Positions 11,488 to 23,427 are shown, counted from the first letter of the stretch. The stretch: DNA of 64,000 nt from Beta vulgaris subsp. vulgaris (GCF_026745355.1 NC_079202.1:61780806-61844805); one strand, 5' to 3'. The notes: generated from the letters alone by a model not told the origin. Made by a program: numbers and translations.

Positions 11488-12462
11488 TCACTGAATAACC
11501 CAGTGTTGACCATCAACATTAACCTTAAACCCATTAACCTTAGCAAACAAATCAACAGCTCTCCTTACACCTTTTTGATCATATCCAGTAAAATAATCAT
11601 GTCCAAACATAACCCCACCTGGTCTCAACAACTTATAAGCCCTATTTATATCTGACCAAGCTGAATGAAAATCATGACCTGCATCAACTTCTATTAAATC
11701 AGCCATCACACCCAACTCACATAGTTTCTGTAAACTTGACCCAGTTGAAAATACAATTGGTAATATTAACTCAGTCAAGTTAAAATACACAACATTCTGA
11801 ATAAACTGTGCTAACAACAAAACGTCACCGTTTTGTGTTATTGGAACATAATCAACTTTATCACGAAAACCAGGCCAACCTCTGAAATCATCTAAACATA
11901 AGATCTGAGTTTGGAGACCGAGTTCACGAGTTAACTCAGCCATGTGAATTGCTGATGCACCTAAGAAGGTTCCAATTTCGATGATTATGTTTGGTTGGAC
12001 TTTTTGGATAAGGTTTTTGAAAACGGCACCGTATGAGCCCCATCCTTTGAGTCTTTTGGGCTTGAGTAAGTGGGCTAAGTGGGCCGGGGGGAAGTTGGTG
12101 TATGGTGAGGTGTTGTTGTAGATATGGGCTAGGATTGTGGGCCGGACTTGGTTGGGTTGGATTGGGTTTGAACATGTTGGGCCGAATTTGTTGTGGTCGT
12201 TGTTTTTGTCGAGGATTGGTGGTGACGTGGCGGGTGGGTAGTTATTGGTAGTTGTTGTGATGACAGTTGGAGTGGTGTTGTGATTGATATTGGCGGTAAA
12301 GTAACCAACGGCGTAGGTTAAGATAAGGAGGATAATGTACGCTGTGGGTTTTTGGTTACGTAGGTGGGTTAATAATTCTTTCCAGAATCTTCTTTGGTGG
12401 AGAGGTGGTGGTGGTGGTGGTATGTGGTGGTTGTTGCGGTGGTGGTATTGATCGAACTTCAT
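11488..12462 (-). CDS. Membrane-anchored SAM-dependent methyltransferase-like protein
   Basis: Single-exon reading frame of 324 aa, read from an ATG at 12462. The N-terminus is polar and has a His/Pro-rich stretch (residues 6-22). One hydrophobic segment at 41-57 (AYIILLILTYAVGYFTA) is followed by a Thr/Pro-rich linker, which suggests a type II membrane protein, plausibly of the Golgi or ER. The catalytic-like half starts near residue 130. A glycine-rich SAM-binding motif I is at 160-170 (IIEIGTFLGAS), then DDFRGW at 191-196, an acidic LIEVDAGHDF block at 256-265 and LLRPGGVMFGHDY at 278-290. This order fits the Methyltransf_24-like class I methyltransferases found in plants as uncharacterised proteins. 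The substrate is unknown. Known: family fold. Inferred: location and activity. No neighbouring gene hints at a pathway. Confidence 0.9.
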   Translation of the reverse strand: MKFDQYHHRNNHHIPPPPPPLHQRRFWKELLTHLRNQKPTAYIILLILTYAVGYFTANINHNTTPTVITTTTNNYPPATSPPILDKNNDHNKFGPTCSNPIQPNQVRPTILAHIYNNTSPYTNFPPAHLAHLLKPKRLKGWGSYGAVFKNLIQKVQPNIIIEIGTFLGASAIHMAELTRELGLQTQILCLDDFRGWPGFRDKVDYVPITQNGDVLLLAQFIQNVVYFNLTELILPIVFSTGSSLQKLCELGVMADLIEVDAGHDFHSAWSDINRAYKLLRPGGVMFGHDYFTGYDQKGVRRAVDLFAKVNGFKVNVDGQHWVIQ

Positions 12463-12597
12463 GTTGTTTGATGATAATTTGATTGTTTTTTTATTTTTGA
12501 AGAGAGAGAAAGATTAAAGGAGTTGGAAAGAAGAAAAAAAGGAAGTAGTAGTAGAAGAACGAGGTTCCTATGAAGGAAGGTGGGAAAGTGAAATGAG

Positions 12598-12614
12598 ATA
12601 CTATTATATACTAA
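12598..12614 (-). promoter_or_regulatory. Candidate TATA box of the methyltransferase-like gene
   Basis: On the minus strand the sequence reads AGTATATAATAG, about 140 nt upstream of the ATG at 12462. The distance implies a short leader of roughly 110 nt. Position and sequence are the only support. Confidence 0.4.
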
Positions 12615-12700
12615 CTGTGTATTTTTTTAGTTGTATCATTTCGCATTTATTGAGACGAGTGTTTGAATGTTAATATTTTTTATTAGGTGTAAGTAAAAAT

Positions 12701-12960
12701 TATTAAAATTTGATATTTAGAATCGTCGCATTGAGATGAAAAAATTTGATATTTAGAATCTACGCATTGAGATGAATTTGACAAGATTTCACTTGATTAT
12801 GTTTTTTCTTGTGTAATAAATGCGAGATAGTTTAATAAAGTTGGTTGATTAATAGTGCCACCAAATCAAATGGTGCAACTAAAAAAATACAGAGGTATAT
12901 TTACAAAAATTAAATACTGGTATATGATTTTAAATACTGGTATATGATTTTTCGATTATA
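12701..12960. repeat. Short tandem duplications
   Basis: A phrase TTTGATATTTAGAATC..CGCATTGAGATGAA occurs twice in a row at about 12711-12776. TAAATACTGGTATATGATTTT occurs twice at about 12911-12950. Non-coding. Confidence 0.65.
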
Positions 12961-13682
12961 ATTTTTTTAAGGTAGGTTATAGAAAGATCTTAAGAAACTA
13001 TTCATTCCATTATTTTTAATTTACTCACTTCAATTTGGAGAAGAATGAAGGAGAAAGTGCAAAAGTATGAGAGGAAAATTGTAAAGGTAGAGACTGAAAC
13101 TGAAAAATGAGATAGAGAAACTAAAAAGTGAGTTAAAATATTAAAAAGAGATGACATAGATGGAAGAAGATGAGAAAGTACATATGAGATGTTATCCAAA
13201 ACAGAAAAACCAATTTTGTAGGCCAAACTCTTTGAAAATGTATGGAAAATGATAAGGAAAACCTTCCATTTCAAAGAACTTCTAGCGAAATTTGATCCCA
13301 TAACTTTTAAATTACGAGATCGAAACTTTATTACTAGATCAAGCCTTACTTTATGATTTTTGTTTTTAATAAGAAAGTCGTCAAAGAATTTGCCTAGCTT
13401 AAATGAAAAGGACGACTAAAGCGCTTAAAACTGAATTTATATTATGCGTCGAAATCCCCAAACACGTGGTATTGGATCATTCGTTGCGTGCATGTCATTA
13501 GTTTGTGATTACTTTTTGTGGGTAATAAAAAAATGTTAAGTTTTGTATTTATTGCGTGGTTTGATTATTGACCTCATTTTTTCTTTCACATCCTTGCACG
13601 TCGTGTTAACCTATGCAACCTAAGCACTAGTCAACGATCCAAACCAAATGCTCTAATAAGTAATAAGAGCTGAAATCATATA
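12961..13682. other. Gene-free stretch
   Basis: A 99-codon minus-strand open frame (13002-13301) is hydrophobic and Ser/Phe-rich but has no recognised domain and no splice context. I see no supported gene here. Confidence 0.4.
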
Positions 13683-13909
13683 CTCCATGCATTTCAAAAT
13701 ATAAGGCACATATGATGTTTGAGGTCGGACTTTGACGGTTAATTACTGTCAATTTATATTGATAAAAAAACTTAAAAAATAATATTATCATAGTATTTTT
13801 CAAGACAGAGCCAACGGTATAAGTTTTGCTTACCATATTATGGGTCATATTTTTGGTCAAATAAAATTTTCGTAAAGCGTAAATACCTTATATTTTGAAA
13901 CGGATGGAG
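13683..13909. mobile_element. Stowaway-like MITE (mariner superfamily), degraded
   Basis: Ends CTCCATGCATTTCAAAATATAAGGCA and TACCTTATATTTTGAAACGGATGGAG are inverted repeats flanked by TA on each side. Interior motifs (GGTCGGACTTTGAC, TTTGGTCAAAT) match the usual plant Stowaway layout. Confidence 0.8.
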
Positions 13910-14258
13910 TATCTCTTTCTCGTACAATGGAAAAATTATTTTTGATTCATTTCCTTAAAAAAAAAAAAAATATTGCTCAATTTTGTAATTTCATAAGCCT
14001 AATATGACTTTTTCCATTTCCTTTTTTAAAACAAAGTACCCAAAAAGTTAACATTTTACCTCAGAATAAAATATTATTTGCCAACTTTCATTGTTATAAT
14101 TAACTAACCTTAAAAGACATTTATATACAATATACAATATTCAATAATGATACTAAATAATTTTATTCAACGACTTAGGCCATGTTATTTCCAGTTTGAC
14201 TAGATATAACTTAAGTGAGTTAAACCTGAAGTGCATTAAACTAAGGTGTACAATACTA

Positions 14259-14514
14259 CTCCCTCCGTCCCATAATATAGTGCCTATTTCATTTTTGGTG
14301 GTCAAACTTTAAAATCTTTGACCGAATATTCTCATTTGTATATATAAAAAAACATATTCATGTAGGATCTTGTTAGATTCGTCTCAATGTGTAGTTTCAT
14401 AATATCAACTTTTTATATTTTTTATTAATAAGGAATTGAAGATATTAAAGGTCAAAGTTACGTTTAGAAGACCGTGAAAAAAGAAACAAGCACTATATTA
14501 TGGGACGGAGGGAG
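14259..14514. mobile_element. Stowaway MITE, well preserved
   Basis: Terminal inverted repeats CTCCCTCCGTCCCATAATAT and ATATTATGGGACGGAGGGAG match almost perfectly. A TA duplication sits at 14257-14258 and 14515-14516. 256 bp, non-coding. Confidence 0.95.
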
Positions 14515-16080
14515 TAAATTGAAATAGGACTCAAAGGAGCAAGGTCTTAAAGAAATTTCTTACATAAAAAAATTACTTAAAGTAATTCAAAATATGTTAA
14601 CTCATTTTGCCTCAAGTTGAATAATCATCTACCATTGCATCCTTTTATTTGAAAAATCGAGGTCATAAAAATGATTTTTGAAAAGTTTGTTCTCGGTAAC
14701 CAACACAAATGAAAATGAGCTCACTAAAATAAAAAAAATGTTATTGTCGACTTACCGATTAGAAGTAGTCTAATAAATCACTTTTAAAGCAATCATGAGG
14801 AATCTTATAAAATTGATCGATCTAAATTGAAACCAATACAAAATTAATGATCCCAACTTTTAATTGTTTTCTTTTGCTAATTTGGTTTTCTGAAGTTCTA
14901 TTAAACAACTTTTTCCTTGCAAACGAGGCAAAGAACCCTCATAGAAACTAGTGCTACGTACTGTTTATTATGCTAAGACGACACTTACCTTTTTCTTCAT
15001 TGCTTGCTAATCAATTCTTCTTAATTTCTCACCCACTGATATTAATTTCCTACTAGTTGCATTACCAGGACCAACCTAGCTCATCACGCCACCAAAGAGG
15101 CATTAGGGGAATGTAAACACTTCCCCGTTTGATTTTAAATACAACGAAGAGGTATTATTTGTGAGATATAAAATATTCATTTGTTGCATTTAAAACGAAA
15201 TGTAGGAACTACTATAATTAATCTGTTTTCAGTTATCAAATAATAGGTCTTAGAGTTAGCCCCATGAGGCCACGATTGAAATGCAGCAAAGAGCATCCAC
15301 ACTATCACCAGCCTGAAAATTTTGCATTAAAACATAGAGGTGGATACAGATTGGTTAGGTCAAATTGGGTTCAAGTTATAACTAATATCAAGGCCATTCA
15401 GTTCAAATCGTGTTCGAGTGAGTTATTTGATTAGATTTGTCGTATCAAATTTGTAATCTAGACACTGAATCAAGAAAAAAAATCTAAAGATGTGATTTCA
15501 TGTTCTTTTTGAGTAGGGGTCACTGAAGATCGAGTAATCGAATAATAAAATCATCACAGTCAAATTTAGGTTGAACGTTATCAATAGGTATTGTGATGCT
15601 AACGTTATCAAGGAAGTTCTGCATGTCGATTGTCGACCCCATTTAATAACTACCACATTAAAACATGGTATTGCGTGGTAATGAAAATTTATTAAAAAAA
15701 ACTTTGAGTTTAAGAATAGAACTTCATCATCACAGAAAACGCCGTAAGAAAGCTTTTCTGCTATTCCTGCAAATTGACATCCGCAGCAGTCAGCAGAGCC
15801 CTAAAGAAGTTATAGATGGCCAATAAGGAAGATCAGATGTCACCCTTTTTCGCAGATTAAAGTGGTCTAGATCATAATTGGCATAATTTGGACACTTAAT
15901 AATGCTGAATTTTAATTTTAGCCAACATGCTACAACACAACATAACCGAAACCCTACATCTTCCTGCTAACTTTCACTAAGTTAAGAAACAAACAATCAA
16001 GTACACATTCCTATTTTAAGCTTACCAAAGATGAGGCCGTAGCACCACCATCTTCTTCCTGTATGACAGAGACATATCCC
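14515..16080. other. Intergenic stretch 3' of the GIF gene
   Basis: No gene seen. A repeat-like segment at about 15340-15480 (GGTTAGGTCAAATTGGGTTCAAGTTATAACTAAT) resembles dispersed plant repeats. The right edge, from about 15720 to 16122, may include the GIF 3'UTR on the minus strand. Confidence 0.4.
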
Positions 16081-16122
16081 TACTTATCAACAGTCACATG
16101 CCTATACACAGAAAAGGCATCA

Positions 16123-19100
16123 TCACTTTCCTTCTTCTGAACCTTTTAGGTAAGACGGTTCTCCTTCACTGCCATGTCCTGCACCTGCAGCAGAACTTCC
16201 TTGTCCGTCACCAGTTGACCCTGCCTCAGGGCCATCTTGTTTGTTTCCCCCACGTGTGTCACTTGGATTGGCTGACGTAGGTGGCCCACCACTGCTACCA
16301 CCTCCATGTGTTGCTTCAGTTTGCATGGGATGCATCCCGTCACTGGGTCCTGCAGGTCTAAAATGCATTTGGCCCGGGATAGCCTGCTGCTGCTGCTGTT
16401 GTTGGTGTACCTGATGTTGTTGCTGATGCTGTTGCTCATGCATCTGAAGCGGACTAGTGAATTGTGTGGGCAACCTAGGAGGGAAAACACCTTGCTGTTG
16501 AGCCATTGCAGCAGCTTGCTGCTGCATGTAGTATGCTCCTTGTTGCATAGCAGGATGAGGGGGCACCTGCAGATTGTATTCTTTACATAAGCACAAAGAT
16601 TATGGTGTTTTAAATGGGGTCCGGAAGGTGATGTTGCAAGCAAGCTTACTTGGGCAGGTACTGCTGTCACCTGAGGCTGAGCATCAGCAATTGCAGCCAG
16701 ATACATCAAGTTCTTCTGAAGTTGTGCTTGATATCTACAGAAATTACATAATTTTAGTTGGGGATCATGACAACTATAATTCTATAACCACTAATGACTC
16801 CTACAAGTAACAATCCACTAAAGTGGTCAGAAACAGAGATTGCTTTAGGCCTCAAGGCACCTATTGACCTCTTCAAATCTTCTACTTATTGGGAAGTACG
16901 ATTCATGGTCAAATCAGTTACAAAAAAACAGCGTAAAATACATGGTCTTATGCCAATCATCTTAATCCAAAGTAGCTGGAACCATCTAATTATTCACTAT
17001 GCAACAAATTAAACCCATAGCAGTATCTCTAAAAACCCATATCTTTGTCATGAAATTATTTAATATGTACAGATGACAATTGAAGTAAAGTTCCATAGAT
17101 AAAACTATAAAGAAACTATGTCACAGTTGAACACAGTTTTCTGTGTAAGGGTAACAATGATCCAAGCCGAGTTCTAGCTTTACTAAAGAGTGGCTTAACT
17201 CCCAAGTCAGAAAGTCAACTGCTCACCCCTGTTCATTGTTACTATCTATTGTCGACCTCAAAAGCTTCAGCCTCGGTTCATCATTATCCAAAATATTTAA
17301 AAGCCACCCAATTGTTTCATGACCATAGCAAGAGTTATCAATAGTAAGCCTTGACCAAGAAACAGATAAGGATCATAGGACAGTCACTCTCAGCAATTAA
17401 GTAGTAGCTTCGAACAAAACGAAAAGCACGGACTTACTGAGCACACTCGGCAAGCTTCCCGAGGTTTTGGTTATCCAATATAGCCAGGATCAACTTTTTG
17501 TTCTCATCAAGATACTGCATTGAAATGTACATTAAGGTCACTAAAAGACATAGGCATTGGTGTCATCTCTAACATGTTCACATGGGAGTTCGAGAATGAT
17601 ACTTGTACAAATACACAAGAACTCCAAAATAAGTCACCAATACAGCTATATCGAATAAAGCATATCCAAGATCATAATAGTCAATGTGTCTAGGTAGAAC
17701 ATTCAAAATGATGGTTGATTATCAGGCAAAATCTAGTCTCATATGAAATTAAAGATATAGCATAAATTAGTGATGAGGGTTGTATTGTGAAGGACGCTAT
17801 GACAAAAATAAGGAATGGTGATCCAAAAAACACATGCAACACAATTGGTCCATTCAATCAGGCTGGTCACAGAAATAACTCCTTTTTATAATGTAAGGAG
17901 GGGGGGGGGGGTCAGATGAACTGTAGTCTGTAACAGAAGAAAAATAATAGACTATTTGAAGTGTACTTTTTGTGCTCCAGATGTTGAAAAAACTGAAATA
18001 ACAGATAGAATCCATGTCAGCAGCAATTAAGGAAAAAATAAGGCTAATGCACAGAAATCATATAAACAGAGGTCCATTAAAATAAAAATAAAAAATAAAA
18101 CGTACACAATATTGAATTCCCATGTAATAGAGTTGATAAAATTCCAATATTGGTACAAGATCTGCTCGAAATCAACACAAAATGTCAGAGAAAACCTGGT
18201 ATGCTCACAATTATCTTACAAATTTGACTTCCAGGCTGTGTTTACTGCTTACAGAACACATAAAACTATATTCATCAAGATAAATTAGGCACTTTCAGAA
18301 AATGTATCATACACAAACAATTATTGTTTTCGGTGTAGACATGACACATTAGACGCACCATAAGGTAAGATGAACGTCTAGATTCTGAAGCATGATATTT
18401 CTAAAGCTACAGTTTTAACACAGAAGATCTTGGTAATATTGACAATCTGAAATAAATACGAGAACAGATATACATACATGGAACTGTATTTGACAAGTAA
18501 AAGAAGGGTCCAAAAAATTATGCATATAGTATCCGCAGACACAGTTGCAAACTTGCCATTATGGTGGAAAGTGGAAACCATGCAACTCATACCCACTCAA
18601 CAAATGAGAAAGAAATAATCTTGATAAGTGGCCTGTCCTAAGGCTCTAAGCATGTGCAAACCCTTTGACTGGTGAAACATGCATCTGGAAGTGACACATG
18701 AAGTACCCAGCTCGAGTATTGTCAGTTATGGGTATGAGTATGACCAGAAATAATTCAGCCAAAATACAAAAAAGAAAATGAGTAAGGTGCAAGTGTTGTT
18801 TCAATTACAATGTGATGTCAAGGCATCTCAATGACAAGATTAGATAATGTGCTGCCAGTTAGTTAATAGGTTTAGCAGAAGAAACATGGTAAAAACTAAA
18901 GTAGGATAAGTCATGACTTCTATATCCAAAAATTACATATCCCTTGACAAGATAATTTTTCAAGCAGACAAGAGAGAAAAAGGCACATAAACCCAACTCT
19001 CAGGCAACCCGCTAGAACCAGAGACCAACTAAAAAGGAGTAAAACAGTAGGCAGCAATAACTAGTTAACTGGGTTTAAGCTTCAGGTTCTTACTCTTTTT

Positions 19101-19645
19101 TCCCTATGTGTATCCAAGCCCCTAGCCCTTTTAGGCAGCAATAACTACAAAAACACCCTTCAATTGTGGTGGTAACTGGTAAACAATGTCGTGTAACTTT
19201 ACTGTGAGCAGGTAAAGAACATATTTTCCAGAGAAATGGGTTATTTTAACCCGCCTATCATCCACCGGCCAGGCCACCACCGTGGTCCATAACATGCCTA
19301 TAATCGAAGGTCATCTCAATGACTTGGCATGTTAAAACCAACTATCAAAAAAGTCGATCACTTGACTGCCGATAACAGAGCTACCAACTCAAAGGTGCTA
19401 CTTGCAAAAAGCAAGAAGTAATACTGCATTACCGTACTCGCTATCACCATCACCGTCCACAGAAACATTAGCATTTTCTACACTGCATTTTCTAGATACC
19501 ATAATCAAAGTTCATTTACAGATCAACAATCATTAAGCCAAGCACCAAAAATTGCCGTATCTAAACATTTATGACAATACACTATATTGAATGTACCAGA
19601 ATCATAACCATACTCTTACAGCACCTCAAGTAAATTCTTCATTTT

Positions 19646-19687
<42 letters not shown>

Positions 19688-19979
19688 AATCTTTCCTATT
19701 CTACTAAAAAATCTCAATTTTTTTTCCCAAAATTCATATCTATCAAGCAACAGTAAATGAAATACTAAATCAGAAAATAAAGTACAAATCGAATTAACAA
19801 CAGATCACACTACTTCTAATTCATTCATTCATAAATAACTAACTTCCCAACAAAAAATGAAAGAGATAAAATTTAACAATAATAATAAAAAAATAAACCT
19901 TTTGAATCTGCTCGGTAGTGATGTTAGCTGGAGGAAAAGAGGGCATAACCGACATCATCGAAGCAGTTGGCTGCTGCAT
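16123..19979 (-). CDS. GRF-interacting factor (GIF2/GIF3-like) transcription co-activator
   Basis: Four coding exons read right to left: 19979-19899, 17514-17438, 16734-16650 and 16566-16123. All have GT/AG borders and matching phases, giving 228 aa. The start MQQPTASMM and the NITTEQIQK segment, then YLDENKKLILAILDNQN, GKLAECAQYQAQLQKN and LMYLAAIADAQPQ, form the SNH (SSXT/SYT) domain at about residues 18-78, which binds growth-regulating factors (GRFs) and promotes cell proliferation in leaves. Residues 82-146 are Gln/Met/Pro-rich. The tail is Gly/Ser-rich and ends SYLKGSEEGK, typical of GIFs. SNH wording (ENKKL, NLGKLAECAQ) is closer to Arabidopsis GIF2/GIF3 than to GIF1/AN3. Introns 1 (~2.4 kb) and 2 are long, and a probable 5'UTR intron lies at about 20023-20158. 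A nuclear protein is expected. Paralogue assignment is inferred. Confidence 0.94.
19650..19684. repeat. AC dinucleotide microsatellite in GIF intron 1
   Basis: About 17 AC repeats, inside the first coding intron of the GIF gene. Confidence 0.95.
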
Positions 19980-20022
19980 TTTTGTGTTCTTTCTTTCCAG
20001 TACTTTTAATTCGTAGTTTCTG

Positions 20023-20158
20023 CAAACTAAAATTGACAAAAAATAAGAAACCCTAACCCTAATTTTACACAAAATTAGAAACTTCAAAGTGAAAAAAACC
20101 AGAAAATAAAGGAGAGAAGAGACAAAACAATCAGAAGATGAAGATGATTTAAAGTTTA
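20023..20158 (-). other. Probable 5'UTR intron of the GIF gene
   Basis: On the minus strand CTCTGCAG/gtaaac is a good donor at about 20158 and TAGTTTGCAG/AAAC a good acceptor at about 20023. The predicted leader then reaches the ATG at 19979 after about 40 nt. The upstream exon is the purine/TC-rich stretch to about 20240. Confidence 0.5.
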
Positions 20159-20606
20159 CCTGCAGAGGAGAGAGAAAATATGTGAAACAAGTTTTGAATT
20201 TGGAGGGGAGAGAACAGAGAAGATTCTCGAATTTAGGACTGATAATTTAAAAAAAGAAAAAAGGGGGGGACTTTTTTCAGTTTCTGGGTTTAAGTTTCAG
20301 GTGTGTGTGATAAATTGTGAATAAAGTAGTTAAGTAAAATAATATGCTCTTTATTAATCTGTCTGTTTTGCCGGGAAGTGTCTTCACTCTTTACACGTGC
20401 AATCCTTCCTCTTTGAATTTCTTTTCAATTTTGTTCGTTTTTAGTCGAACGAGTTTACAATAATTTGATATGCACTTAGAGTGAGTAATTTTGTACAAGG
20501 ATAGTTTAAAGCAAAACTCATCCTATCACGGATTTTTTTAAAAAAAAAATTACCAAGAAAAATAAAAAAATTTAAAAGATGTGTATTGTTTATGTAAGTT
20601 CACATG

Positions 20607-21277
20607 GTTGAGAAGGAATGCCTGGATTTTTGAAAATCGCAAAATGGATGCCTTGTCGGTGATCGAGAAAGCTGTAAATATTGTGAATGAATATCAAGCG
20701 GCACGGGCCGAGCCAAAGGAAGTGCCTCCTGCAGCTGGTGGGGGGCAAAAAATATGGCAAGCTCCGACGTCGGGTACTTTTAAAATCAATTCGGACGCGG
20801 CTGTTTATGGCGATGGGACTCTTGGCTTTGGAGGGATTGTTCGAGATGAAATGGGGGAGGTGATGCTAGCTACCTGTGACGTGTATGAGGGAGGCTGTGA
20901 TACGGATGTTGCAGAAGCAATGGCGGCACGTCATGCTGTGAAGGTGGCCGTGGAAGCGGGGCTTCGTAACATAGTGCTAGAGAGTGATTGTCTAAAGCTC
21001 ATTACGCATTTGAAAAAAGGGTTGCTAGAGAATTCTGGTTTTAGTCTCATTGTAAAGGATATTTTACTTTTTCGTAGCTCAAATGTGTCTCTAGCCTTTA
21101 ATCATGTACGCAGGGAAGGAAATCGGGTAGCTCATCAGCTAGCCCAGATGAGTAGAACTTTTAGGGAGTTGAGAGTATGGATTGAAGAGGTTCCAAACGA
21201 GGTTTGGACTTATGTACTTTCTGATATGATTTCAATGAATGCTTAGGTGTGTGGTGTTTTCCCGTCAAAAAAAAAAA
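20607..21277 (+). mobile_element. 5'-truncated LINE retrotransposon with RNase H domain
   Basis: The insert encodes the C-terminus of a LINE ORF2: WLRRNAWIFENRK (the usual tail of the reverse-transcriptase region), then a plant RNase H-like (RVT_3) domain with WQAPTSGTFKINSDAAV, GFGGIVRDEMGEV, NIVLESDCLKLITHLKKG and HVRREGNRVAHQLA. The frame closes at 21246 and an A-tract follows at about 21267-21279. AAGTTCACATG flanks both ends (20596-20606 and 21278-21288), a target-site duplication, so this is a single truncated insertion and not a host gene. It is open over 210 codons, which suggests a recent event. The first codons of the open frame upstream of 20607 are host sequence. Confidence 0.88.
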
Positions 21278-21300
21278 AAGTTCACATGAGTGGCATAAGG

Positions 21301-21740
21301 GCAGGGTTGTATAAATACCAGGGTCGAACCGAAATATGGACCGAACATAACCAAAATTTAGAACGGATCGGAGATTCCAGTCCTCGGTCCATAAAAAAAC
21401 ATGATTTCGGATTTCTGGTCCGGCCCCAACCCGAAAAATTACAGACCGGAATTTCTATTATTTAAGTAAAAAAGAAAAATGATAGGTTAAAAAAAAGTTT
21501 AAAAGGTAGAAAATTAGAAAGTTAAAAACCTGCTATTTATTACTATTTGATTATTGTTATTAAAATTATTAATTTTTAATGTATTTAGTTTATGAATATA
21601 TATTTAAATAGAATAAAAAGTTCTTTTTAATGAACAAAAATTCTAGTCCAAAGGTCCAAGACCGGACTAGAGCGGAAAAATTCGGACCCGATCCCGTTCC
21701 AAAAAAGTTCGAGATTTCGATCCACCGGTGCACACCCCTA
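21301..21740. mobile_element. MITE-like element with long imperfect inverted arms
   Basis: The left arm (CAGGGTTGTATAAAT...GGTCGAACCGAAATATGGACC...GGTCCGGCCCC) and the reverse complement of the right arm (TAGGGGTGTGCACCGGTGG...CGGGTCCGAA...GTCCGGTCTTGGACC) share motifs over about 130 bp. The centre is AT-rich. It lies 12 bp from the LINE target duplication. Superfamily unknown, possibly hAT. Confidence 0.6.
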
Positions 21741-21759
21741 CATGATGCTATGAGAGACA

Positions 21760-22005
21760 TCTCTATTATATAATGCAACACATGGGGGACACCCAAAAAT
21801 AGATAAAATGAATAAAAGGGAAAAAAAATAGAGGATAACTAACTATTTTATTTGAATGAAAAGAGGGGGAAAGTAGGATATTTAAACTGAACATTAGTTT
21901 TTTGAGAAAACAGAATATAAAAACAGTTTTTATACCCAATTAATCTATTTTCTACTTCATTTGTTGTCACACATTATCGCACGCATTGCATGCATGCAAG
22001 ACTAG
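21760..22005 (+). mobile_element. Mini-Helitron, family A
   Basis: Starts TCTCTATTATATAATGCAAC after A and ends ATGCATGCAAGACTAG before T. A stem region (GCACGCATTGCATGC) precedes the end. It shares the start and end style with 22480, 34094 and 60299. Non-coding, 246 bp. Confidence 0.72.
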
Positions 22006-22012
22006 TATAGTA

Positions 22013-22271
22013 CTCCCTCTGTTTTTTTTTATCTTTCTCACTTAGAATCTTGACACTATTCATGCATAGATAGAATCTTCTCAAATGTTCTCAATTTATA
22101 AGAAAAAACATAGTCATGTGGGGTCTTGTTTGATGCGTCTCAATTAGTACTTTATTAAAATTCAATCGTTATAATTTTTACTAATATATAATGAAAGATA
22201 TTTAAGTTTTAAAACGTGCATTGACAAACGTGCAAAGTCAAAGTAGGAATGATAAAAAAAAACAGAGGGAG
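22013..22271. mobile_element. Stowaway MITE
   Basis: Ends CTCCCTCTGTTTTTTTTTAT and ATAAAAAAAAACAGAGGGAG are inverted and flanked by TA (22011-22012, 22272-22273). Interior GGGTCTTGTTTGATGCGTCTC and CAAAGTCAAAG match the other Stowaway copies. Confidence 0.9.
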
Positions 22272-22312
22272 TATAATCCAACACTATTGAGGTAAATCTT
22301 TTACAATCATTA

Positions 22313-23427
22313 GATTTTAGGAAAAAATTCAAAAAACTATCTTTTATAACCAACTTTTTTCAAAAAAACGACCTTTTCAAAATTTCTTTCAAAAAACTAC
22401 CTTATATAAACATATTCTTTTCAATATACTACCATATTACGTTTATATTTAACACAAATTATTAAAAAAGGCGGTCTAATCTCTATTATATAAGCCAAGG
22501 GAGGAGGTGTGGTGTCCTCTTTTGAAGTGACTAAAATACCCTCTAATAATTTAAGTTTTTCTTTTTATAAAAAATTGAAAAATGAGAATCAATGAAACTT
22601 GCCATATGAGTAGGTCAAAAATGGAATATGCAATACCATTAATAACCTGACAAACTAGATTGACACAATCAATTCACGAAATCAACTGGAATCTTCAACC
22701 AAAAAAATTTAGCAACATATCATGATTACAAAGTTCAAACAATATGGTTTATTAACATCTATTGTTAAAGAACTATACTAAAGTCGATGAAAAGAAAAAT
22801 TATTAAATCATCTACCAAATTTTACAGTGATGGTATTGAACAGTTAAAAATCATTCACCTTTAATTTAAAAATATAATAACATCACAAAAGAACCTCGAT
22901 AATTTACATCACTATCAAAATAATTTTAGATAAAAAAGCATGTCCATTTATATATAACTACATAAGATCGTCGACGCACACATCGCGTGCATATGCAACT
23001 AGTTTTAATATAAAAGGAGACATAGTCACTAAATATATTAAACTAATCACCGAAAGAAATGAACCTACTCACTATTAGGCTAATTCTCTTTTTAATATTG
23101 GGCTTACCATTGCCTAATTTTAATTTTAAAGTAGGGAGTCTCTTACAAGGCAAACTTTATATTTAATACTAATCAATAAATCACAATCACCCTAAATGTT
23201 GTTGCCGATGAAGTGGTGAGTAAAGAAGCTAAGGAAGAAACGATAAAGAATAACAATTTATAGTGACTCAATTATTAGTGGTTAACCCCATTTATAGTAA
23301 AATGGTAGTATATTGAAACAAATTTGTTATATAAGGTAGTTTTTAGAAAGAAAAATTCTAAAAAGTAGTTTTTTTTAAAAAAAAATAACTATAAAAAGTA
23401 GTTTTATGAATTTTTTTCCTATATTTT
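22313..23427. mobile_element. Foldback-type element interrupted by a Helitron
   Basis: The left arm (TTAGGAAAAAATTCAAAAAACTATC..., then AAACTACCTTATATAA and TTCAATATACTACC) is the reverse complement of the right arm ending at about 23427 (GGTAGTATATTGAA, TTATATAAGGTAGTTTT, AGTAGTTTTATGAATTTTTTTCC). The arms are about 150-170 bp. The Helitron at 22480-23002 sits directly inside the left arm edge. No coding sequence. Superfamily not determined. Confidence 0.7.
22480..23002 (+). mobile_element. Mini-Helitron, family A, 523 bp
   Basis: Starts TCTCTATTATATAAGCCAAGGGAGGAGG after A and ends CGCGTGCATATGCAACTAG before T. It is inserted in the foldback element 22313-23427. Non-coding. Confidence 0.75.

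Noticed and set aside
16146..16709. Long minus-strand and plus-strand frames over the last GIF exons
   Set aside because: They are alternate frames of the GIF exons; the SNH and Gln-rich frame is the coding one.
19839..20087. Minus frame starting upstream of the GIF ATG
   Set aside because: It reads through the predicted 5'UTR intron. The family start MQQ at 19979 is used instead.
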